NCBI GenBank assembly: GCA_964616985.1
Contig: CAZTVF010000043.1
Coordinates: 1-37,154, forward strand
DNA length: 37,154 bases
Direction of reading: 5' to 3'
Source of the DNA: CAZTVF01 sp964616985
Lineage (GTDB): Bacteria; Planctomycetota; Phycisphaerae; SM23-33
This document shows positions 32,187 through 37,154 of the stretch, piece after piece. Under the pieces are notes generated by a model. That model made no database searches, was not told the origin of the DNA, and saw nothing but the letters and a program-made list of their open reading frames with translations. Made by a program: the position numbers and the translations under genes. Each line of letters begins with the position of its first letter. Positions within the stretch are counted from its first letter, which is position 1.

Positions 32187-34697
32187 GTGACGTACGTAGA
32201 AACTGGCGGCATAACTTCCATGGAAGCGCAGCACAGATACATTCAATTGGCGGACGAGAGCTCGCCGATGTCGATCCTGGCCACCGCCAAGACGGCGACG
32301 GCGACGATTGAGCTTGATGCGCTGGATGTGACGGTGGAGTCGCCGGAACTGTCGGCCGGGGCGAATGTGCTGGGCTCAACCGTGGGCCTGGGCGCGCCGA
32401 CGGTGCTGGCGCTGACGCATTCCAGCGATCTTCCCGTCTCCTGGGACATCGACTGGGGCGACGGCGGCAGCCACGGCACCGTCTCCAATGCTCCTCAAGC
32501 GGGCGCCGCCTCGCACACGTACGCGGCGATGGGGATTTACACAGTGACCGCCACCGCATCGGCAGGCAACCTTGATCCGGTGGTCGCCGAACTGGCCGCC
32601 CAGGTGGGGGTGGTCGCCGACGCCAGCGAGGATGTAAACGGAGCGAACGCAGCCTTCAACCAGGCCGGCACAGCCGTGGTCGCCAACTGGAACTACGCCT
32701 GGCCCCAGGAGGCCCTGGCGGACGGGCGGAGCTTCACGGTGAGCGTAGCCTGGACGGACAACGGGAGCCCGCATGGATATTCCCAAGCCGTCGACGCGGA
32801 TGATCGCTCGGCCGACTTCGACCCCAACACGCTGGGCTCCCCGCCGCCGAACACCGTATTCCAGGTGCATGTCGAGGCGAGGATGCAGACGTACCAGTCA
32901 GCCGCCATCCCGGCCGCCATCGACGCGACCGCGCTGGCGATCGATGCGGACACGGCCGAGGTGGTCTGGAGCGAATCGCGTCCGGACCTTGTGCCGACGG
33001 TGACGGTGCAGCAGTCGGTGAGCGAGGACGGCGGCCTGACCTGGAGCGACTACGAAGACCTCGACACCGTCAACGCCGGTACGTTGACCTACACCGTCAA
33101 CGACCTGGAGGCCGGGAAGCAGTACCGCTTTAAGGTCGTCGAGATTCCCACCGACGAAGAGCAGACCCCGCTGGAGAGTGAGACCGCCCCGATGATGACG
33201 GCCGTGGAGCTGACGTTGGGCGAGATGGAAGATCAGGACATTACCATGTCCTGGGACTCCGACGGCGACGGCGTGCCCGACTACATGGACGGCCTGAACG
33301 GCGACGATTCCATCGGCTTCAATCCCGACGACACCAGCGACATCAGCAACTCGGTGCCCATCACCATACACCTCCTCGGCGGCAACACCAACTTCCCCGC
33401 CGCCACCCACGCCGCTCTCCTCAACGCTCGGCTTAGCTTCTCCTACGAGGCCAATGACCCCAGCCTCATCCCCGGCGAGTATGACCCGGAATACACCCCG
33501 ACGGGCAAGCTGCGCCTCTGGAAGAGCAACTCCGCCTCTCACGGCCTCGCCGACTTCATCGCCCCCGATACCGACTATAGCATCTACGACCTGTGCGGCG
33601 ACGTGACAGCGAATGCTATAACGATATACGTGCAATACTTGACATATGATGCGTGGGGCAGCACGGCCGGTGTTGACATTCACCTTACAAGCAACGAGTA
33701 CATGCAGGCGGGACAGAATGTGGTTTGCGCCAGGGGCGCAAACCAAAGCGAAGCAGTTGATCTGGAGAAGCATTTCGCATTTGTGCCCACGGCGTATACG
33801 GCCTCTATGTTGGACTTCTGGTTGACCAAAGACACCGCATACGGGCCGAAGGTGCGTTTTCTCTTGTCGCAGATGCATCAAAATGGCAAGGAGTTCAAGG
33901 TAGAGTACCTCGTAGGTCGGGATTTCGATGGCACAGCGGATGGAGCCTACGTAGATTCGACGGCCACGTCGCTCGCCGAGGCCAAGTCTTGGGCTCTAGA
34001 CGCTTTGCGTGAGTTCGCCGGTTGCGGAACAGTGTGGCCCAATAGGTTCTTCTTCCATATGGCCTTTGAATATGCCAAGCCGCGCGGCACCACGGAAGCA
34101 GAGCGAAACGACGTCACACGGTCTATTGGTGACACTCTCGATTGGTTATATTTCTTCTCGAAGGCGGGAAGCAGCAACCCGAACTGGCAGATGTATTCCT
34201 TTAGCTCCTTTGCATCGGACGAGAGTCAGACGAACGAGCTTGGTCCGATTGCAGACCTCCTCAATATCTTCTGCTACGCATATACCGGGGTAGATCGAGC
34301 TGCACAGTATGCGCTTGTAGGCTTGCCAGTAATAGGCAAACAACTCATGTTCAGCAATCATACTACTGGCGGGCTGCATGACAAGTATTGCGACTTCGAT
34401 GCTGGTAAGAACAACGAGAAGAAGGAGCAGGCGGACCACTTCGCCGCGTACTTTGAACTGGGCGCGCATTTCGGCAATAATGTCAAGGCACTGAGACGTG
34501 CACTGGAGAAGACAGGTGACTACAGCGGTGACACGAAGACGATCCTTAACGTGGGTGACTTCAACCTGGGTGTCATGGCAGCGGACTGGGGCAAATACTA
34601 TAAGGAACATCCCGACTACTGGGGGGCGAGCATTACTGATGATCTACGTACCGGCACTTCGCTGTCTGCGGCGAGAATAGACGAGGTGAAGGGATGA
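32187..34697 (+). CDS. LEPR/PKD protein, 3' part: PKD, FN3-like, Ca-binding loop and an unknown C-terminal domain
   Basis: 836 codons from a GTG, but the same frame is open upstream and continues the first part from about 32100 (SLARDRDAVRLWTVDWGDG). Domains: the end of a PKD unit; a second PKD (about 51-125, WDIDWGDGG ... HTYAAMGIYTVTATAS); two FN3-like units (about 135-340, ending LEAGKQYRFKVVEIP); a DSDGDGVPDYMDG calcium-loop motif near 356; and a C-terminal region (about 400-836) of lower GC (31 and 29 of 60 on lines 33841 and 34141 versus 40 of 60 on line 32401). The C-terminus contains EQADHFAAYFELGAHFG and ILNVGDFNLGVMAADWGKYY. Its TGA overlaps the next ATG. Confidence 0.75.
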   Translation: MTYVETGGITSMEAQHRYIQLADESSPMSILATAKTATATIELDALDVTVESPELSAGANVLGSTVGLGAPTVLALTHSSDLPVSWDIDWGDGGSHGTVSNAPQAGAASHTYAAMGIYTVTATASAGNLDPVVAELAAQVGVVADASEDVNGANAAFNQAGTAVVANWNYAWPQEALADGRSFTVSVAWTDNGSPHGYSQAVDADDRSADFDPNTLGSPPPNTVFQVHVEARMQTYQSAAIPAAIDATALAIDADTAEVVWSESRPDLVPTVTVQQSVSEDGGLTWSDYEDLDTVNAGTLTYTVNDLEAGKQYRFKVVEIPTDEEQTPLESETAPMMTAVELTLGEMEDQDITMSWDSDGDGVPDYMDGLNGDDSIGFNPDDTSDISNSVPITIHLLGGNTNFPAATHAALLNARLSFSYEANDPSLIPGEYDPEYTPTGKLRLWKSNSASHGLADFIAPDTDYSIYDLCGDVTANAITIYVQYLTYDAWGSTAGVDIHLTSNEYMQAGQNVVCARGANQSEAVDLEKHFAFVPTAYTASMLDFWLTKDTAYGPKVRFLLSQMHQNGKEFKVEYLVGRDFDGTADGAYVDSTATSLAEAKSWALDALREFAGCGTVWPNRFFFHMAFEYAKPRGTTEAERNDVTRSIGDTLDWLYFFSKAGSSNPNWQMYSFSSFASDESQTNELGPIADLLNIFCYAYTGVDRAAQYALVGLPVIGKQLMFSNHTTGGLHDKYCDFDAGKNNEKKEQADHFAAYFELGAHFGNNVKALRRALEKTGDYSGDTKTILNVGDFNLGVMAADWGKYYKEHPDYWGASITDDLRTGTSLSAARIDEVKG

Positions 34698-35413
34698 GAA
34701 CTGTTCTGTGGATAGTAAAAGGCGTGCTCCTCTTTGCGTTCATCATCGCGGCCTGTGCGGTGTCCTTTTACGCTGGCGACTGGAAAGCCCGGCCTCCGAA
34801 GGGTTCGCCCGGCGATGTCGAGAGTGACTTTCGCCAGTTCCTGCGGCTGTCCGAAGCTGCCGGCACTTACATATCGAGCCATGACGGGGAACTGCCGGGC
34901 GACCTCTACGTAATGTTGATCGATCCCAACGCCGCCGACGATCGGACTGCAAGCGCCATCAGCGCCTATGTTGCCGGGCAGATCGACCTCGATGACCTCT
35001 CTGCGGCGATGCGCGAAGCCAACGCAAGACCGGACTCGTTTGGTGCCCTTGTGTTTCGTCACGAGCGTGTGCCGCGATACAACGTCGACCAAGTCCCGGT
35101 GAAACTGAACAAGGACCTGTCCAAAAACACCAGGCGCTGCATCTTCTATCTCGACTACAAGGAGACAGAAGAGAACTGGGTGTTCTATGCTGATGGATCG
35201 GTGGCACGGCAGGCCTATGGGCAATCTGTCCGCGACTGGTTAGTCAGCCTCCGCGCTGCGGGTTTCCCAAGGTGGTGGAATAGCGCCAGGATCAAGGCTG
35301 AATGGTACCGCCAGAACAAGGACAAGCTGGTCTGGGATGAAGCGGAGCGGATGTACGTGGTTCGCAAGCCTTCCGCCACAACGGCCGAGTCCAAACCGGG
35401 AGAAGGCATTTGA
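34694..35413 (+). CDS. Membrane-anchored protein coupled to the LEPR gene
   Basis: 239 residues. One N-terminal membrane helix (VLWIVKGVLLFAFIIAACAVSFYAG), then a soluble domain with no lipobox at the helix end. Segments include SDFRQFLRLSEAAGTYISSHDGELPG, DLYVMLIDPNA, RRCIFYLDYKETEENWVFYADGS and a C-terminal helix rich in Trp and Lys. I do not recognise a family. Its ATG overlaps the stop of the LEPR gene (ATGA), implying production in fixed ratio to it. GC is intermediate. A protective or anchoring partner is a hypothesis only. Confidence 0.7.
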   Translation: MRTVLWIVKGVLLFAFIIAACAVSFYAGDWKARPPKGSPGDVESDFRQFLRLSEAAGTYISSHDGELPGDLYVMLIDPNAADDRTASAISAYVAGQIDLDDLSAAMREANARPDSFGALVFRHERVPRYNVDQVPVKLNKDLSKNTRRCIFYLDYKETEENWVFYADGSVARQAYGQSVRDWLVSLRAAGFPRWWNSARIKAEWYRQNKDKLVWDEAERMYVVRKPSATTAESKPGEGI

Positions 35414-35423
35414 GTCTGAGCTG

Positions 35424-35486
35424 GATCGGGGGACACAATACTTATCACTCAAGAAGAAACCGAGATAGATATTGTGTCCCCCGATC
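35424..35486. repeat. Perfect 17-bp inverted repeat (GATCGGGGGACACAATA)
   Basis: Arms 35424-35440 and 35470-35486 match exactly around a 29-base spacer. GGGGACACAATA-type arms are familiar to me from REP-like elements mobilised by IS200-like/RAYT transposases. It starts 11 bases after the stop of the membrane-protein gene. The rest of the gap to 35695 shows no gene, though CATAACGACGACTGGCGC onward is open in one frame for 42 codons. Confidence 0.85.
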
Positions 35487-35695
35487 GACGACGTCAGCAT
35501 AGTCATAACGACGACTGGCGCAGTTATCAATTACACGCTGGAGAACACGACTGGTTGGGAGTCTGGGACCCGCCTGAGAAAGGCAGCCGCCGCAGGCGGA
35601 CAACATCAAGGGATAATGGGGGATCGTAAGCGTGGGGACCCTGGCATCCATCTGGGTGGCAATATGTTGGAAGTGTGGACATGGACGGAGACTAT

Positions 35696-36244
35696 ATGAG
35701 ATATGCAGGTGTCTATGTGATTGTCCTGACTTGCCTTCTCATGATGAACTGCTCGGGTGGCCCAAAGCCAACGGGCCGCGAGTCCTGGGGCAAGTCGATG
35801 AACGCGGAGCGGGAGCGGCGCGGAATCCCTGTGCTGCAGGACGGATGGGTGTGCGACCTGGCAGAGCTACCGCGCAGAGTGACGTGCTGGCATCCGCAAC
35901 TGAGCGAAGGCAGCCTAAAGCGTCCGTCACATGTAACCAAGTTCATCGTACTCAACGATGGAGATGTGGTTGAGGAATCTGATATTTACGAGAGTGATAA
36001 GACTTACGTATTCTCTGAAATGGACCCGACAGTGTTCAATGTTGCCGCCGTTATCAGGTATTCATATAGAGATGCAGCGGCGGGAAGATGGCCCTGGAAA
36101 TGCCATGTGAGATACCAAAGGGACTACGTCTTGGACTGCACGCTGGAACGGGCGGAAGAGATTCTGCGAAGTTGGGGATTGAGCCGTTTGGTTTCGCCTG
36201 CGCCTGCGATGTCAAGCGGCGCGACCAGCCGACCGACCAGTTGA
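35696..36244 (+). CDS. Small lipoprotein of unknown function
   Basis: 182 residues from ATG 35696 (GGAG seven bases ahead; an in-frame GTG at 35675 is less likely). Signal peptide YAGVYVIVLTCLLMMNC with the lipid Cys at residue 19. The mature domain contains DGWVCDLAELPRRVTCW, a possible disulfide pair, KFIVLNDGDVVEESDIYESD and YSYRDAAAGRWPWKCHVRYQ. The last 15-20 residues are Ser/Pro/Ala-rich and may be read-through into foreign sequence. Low GC (24 of 60 on line 35941), unlike the core genes. Third gene of the repeat-flanked cassette. Confidence 0.65.
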   Translation: MRYAGVYVIVLTCLLMMNCSGGPKPTGRESWGKSMNAERERRGIPVLQDGWVCDLAELPRRVTCWHPQLSEGSLKRPSHVTKFIVLNDGDVVEESDIYESDKTYVFSEMDPTVFNVAAVIRYSYRDAAAGRWPWKCHVRYQRDYVLDCTLERAEEILRSWGLSRLVSPAPAMSSGATSRPTS

Positions 36245-36279
36245 CGTGTCCCGGCAGCGGCGGCAGTGATGCAGCCGCA

Positions 36280-36325
36280 GAAAAGGGGACAGGAAAAGGG
36301 GACAGGCTTTTCCTTCTGCAACGCG
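36280..36325 (+). repeat. REP-like GGGGACAGG direct repeats
   Basis: AAAAGGGGACAGG occurs twice in tandem (36289-36315), followed by CTTTTCCTTCTGC, giving a short AAAAG/CTTTT stem. It resembles the termini of RAYT/IS200-associated repeats; no transposase is present in the window. Confidence 0.5.
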
Positions 36326-36358
36326 ACACTGACGCATGCGTGCGTAACACGGGGTCTT

Positions 36359-36560
36359 TCAGGTTGTGGCGGGGGTTGGGTGGGCGAGTTGGAGGAAGCG
36401 ATGGGCGATCTGGGGGCCGCGGGCTTCGTCTTCGTGCTTGAAGTAGATGAAGGCGTCCTGCCAGTTCAGCCGCTGCAGCGTCTCCAGCCACGCCGCCAGG
36501 CCCGCGTCGTCGTAGTCGCCGTTTCGCAGCCGCACGTAGCCCCATCTCCATCGGCTGCGT
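36359..36560 (-). pseudogene. Remnant of a DUF72 (YecE-like) protein, C-terminus only
   Basis: In frame: WGYVRLRNGDYDDAGLAAWL, ETLQRLNWQDAFIYFKHEDE and ARGPQIAHRFLQLAHPTP, then TGA. The order 'YVRLR...Y...L..W...fiYFkhed...gp..A.rfl' is the C-terminal end of DUF72. There is no start codon and only about 65 residues of the usual 230-300. The frame is continuous with the stop of the zinc-ribbon gene upstream, suggesting a fusion junction near 36570. Confidence 0.6.
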
Positions 36561-36580
36561 CTCTCACGTCCCTTATTGCC

Positions 36581-36790
36581 TCATTGCCCCCGTTCCGTCG
36601 TGATGATCCGCTTGCCGCACTGGCGGCACTGGCGGCTGCGGCGGATGCCGTTGGGGATGCGGCGGGTGTAGACGGTGCGGAAGTCGCGGCAGCCGCACTT
36701 GCGGCACAGCAGGCCGACCTCGGGGTTGCTGGCGTAGGTCGAGAGTCGGATGCGCGGGCGATCGATAGGCGTCTGGTCGGTCGTCGTCAT
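36581..36790 (-). CDS. Small zinc-ribbon protein downstream of terminase
   Basis: 69 residues: MTTTDQTPIDRPRIRLSTYA, SNPEVGLLCRKCGCRDF, RTVYTRRIPNGIRRSRQCR and QCGKRIITTERGQ. Two CxxC knuckles (CRKC and CRQC) around a basic TRRIPNGIRRSR stretch, similar to the N-terminal ribbon of NrdR and to phage Ogr/Delta-type regulators, so nucleic-acid binding is likely. AAGGA eight bases ahead of the ATG; the ATG overlaps the terminase stop (ATGA), so it is co-translated in a phage gene set. A truncated copy lies 5.5 kb away in the same orientation. Confidence 0.75.
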   Translation of the reverse strand: MTTTDQTPIDRPRIRLSTYASNPEVGLLCRKCGCRDFRTVYTRRIPNGIRRSRQCRQCGKRIITTERGQ

Positions 36791-37154
36791 GCTCGTTTCC
36801 TTTGCAGATCGGAGAGTCGGGCTCGCTGGGGGCGCTGACGGCCAGCCTGGGATTCCAGGCCGGGTAGGGCACATCCCTGGACGCTGGCGGCGGCGGCACA
36901 GCCAACAAGGCAGTCGAGCCAGTGGTTGTCGGCCGTGGTGCTCTTGAGTTTCCACACGTCCACGGCCCGGCCATTGCCGATGGTCTTGGTGCGGCTCTCG
37001 CTGGTCAGGTGCTCGGCCAGCAGCCGGTGATCCATCGGCCTGTCGCCGTAGATCGTCAGGCTGCCGGTGTCGCCTTGCGAGGTGGCCAGGCGGTCGCGGA
37101 TGGTAATCGGCGAGCAAAATGGGCCCACCTCGGCGCGCAATTCGGACCCACCGG
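36787..37154 (-). CDS. Phage terminase large subunit, GpA-like (C-terminal part; gene continues beyond window)
   Basis: About 122 codons open to the window edge. SLTIYGDRPMDHRLLAEHLT, KTIGNGRAVDVWKLK and the closing DNHWLDCLVGCAAAASVQG match the end of lambda GpA-family terminases, whose nuclease domain is in this region; the ATPase domain would lie outside. It is followed with a four-base overlap by the zinc-ribbon gene. This identifies prophage or phage-derived DNA at the right edge. No other head or packaging gene is in view. Confidence 0.75.
   Translation of the reverse strand, partial: GGSELRAEVGPFCSPITIRDRLATSQGDTGSLTIYGDRPMDHRLLAEHLTSESRTKTIGNGRAVDVWKLKSTTADNHWLDCLVGCAAAASVQGCALPGLESQAGRQRPQRARLSDLQRKRA

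Noticed and set aside
32100..32190. Two separate genes rather than one frameshifted LEPR gene
   Set aside because: The second frame encodes PKD sequence well upstream of its first usable start and joins the first part without a gap.
35470..35640. Short open frame HNDDWRSYQLHAGEHDWLGV
   Set aside because: No start codon or ribosome site; could be a coding remnant but cannot be supported.
1..37154. tRNA, rRNA or known riboswitch
   Set aside because: No cloverleaf, rRNA core sequence or recognised aptamer was found by eye; a covariance-model scan would be decisive.

Overview
The window looks like high-GC chromosome (about 62-67% in ordinary genes by hand counts of single lines) from a planctomycete, probably an anaerobic or fermentative member of the Phycisphaerae. 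The pointers are a large secreted PKD protein with an N-terminal PLEQRILMAGD motif (the planctomycetal LEPR-type signature), an NfnAB electron-bifurcating pair, a hydrogenase maturation protease, and intergenic regions packed with palindromic repeats. The taxonomy is inference; no rRNA or tRNA gene was seen.

Layout. 0-2.3 kb: type IV pilus/type II secretion ATPases pilB and pilT (minus). 2.9-5.2 kb: nfnA-nfnB (minus, overlapping stop/start). 5.3-6.7 kb: a compact metallopeptidase-like protein and a hydrogenase maturation protease. 7.3-9.5 kb: a 52-residue protein with its own terminator, then two cyclophilins (one a lipoprotein, one cytosolic) and a cyclase-family hydrolase. 9.9-13.8 kb: a YkgJ-like Cys-cluster protein, a BNR-repeat protein, a DUF362-type ferredoxin protein and a conserved hypothetical. 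13.9-18.7 kb: a small secreted protein, dapF, a TIM-barrel-like protein and single-chain glycyl-tRNA synthetase carrying an unusual zinc-ribbon insert. 19.2-24.6 kb: an MbfA-like ferritin/VIT1 protein, a Gfo/Idh/MocA oxidoreductase plus DUF1080-like pair, and two coupled lipoprotein genes behind a good sigma70-type promoter. 24.8-28.3 kb: a GH65 phosphorylase/hydrolase and convergent tatC/tatA whose stop codons share one CTAG.

28.4-37.2 kb is rearranged, accessory-looking DNA. A GH5-like gene and a TPR-like gene meet tail to tail and each reads into the antisense of the other, as if both were truncated at a join near 30.12 kb. A cassette follows: a LEPR/PKD surface protein with an apparent single-base frameshift, a one-helix membrane protein coupled to it by an ATGA overlap, and a lipoprotein. 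The last third of the surface protein and the genes after it are clearly AT-richer than the rest. The cassette lies between two direct copies, about 96% identical over about 175 bp, of a small zinc-ribbon gene. The right-hand copy is intact and overlaps the end of a phage terminase large-subunit (GpA-type) gene that runs off the window; the left-hand copy is 5'-truncated.

Intergenic DNA holds at least six families of hairpin or tandem repeats (A: CGGCTTGCCGTTCGGCGCTG; B: CACCCCCAAAC; C: CACGGGC; D: a large palindrome with TGTGTAGATACTA; F: GGATTA microrepeats; and a local 47-bp family near 6 kb). The best candidates for something undescribed are the repeat-flanked LEPR cassette, the family A element and the glycyl-tRNA synthetase insert.
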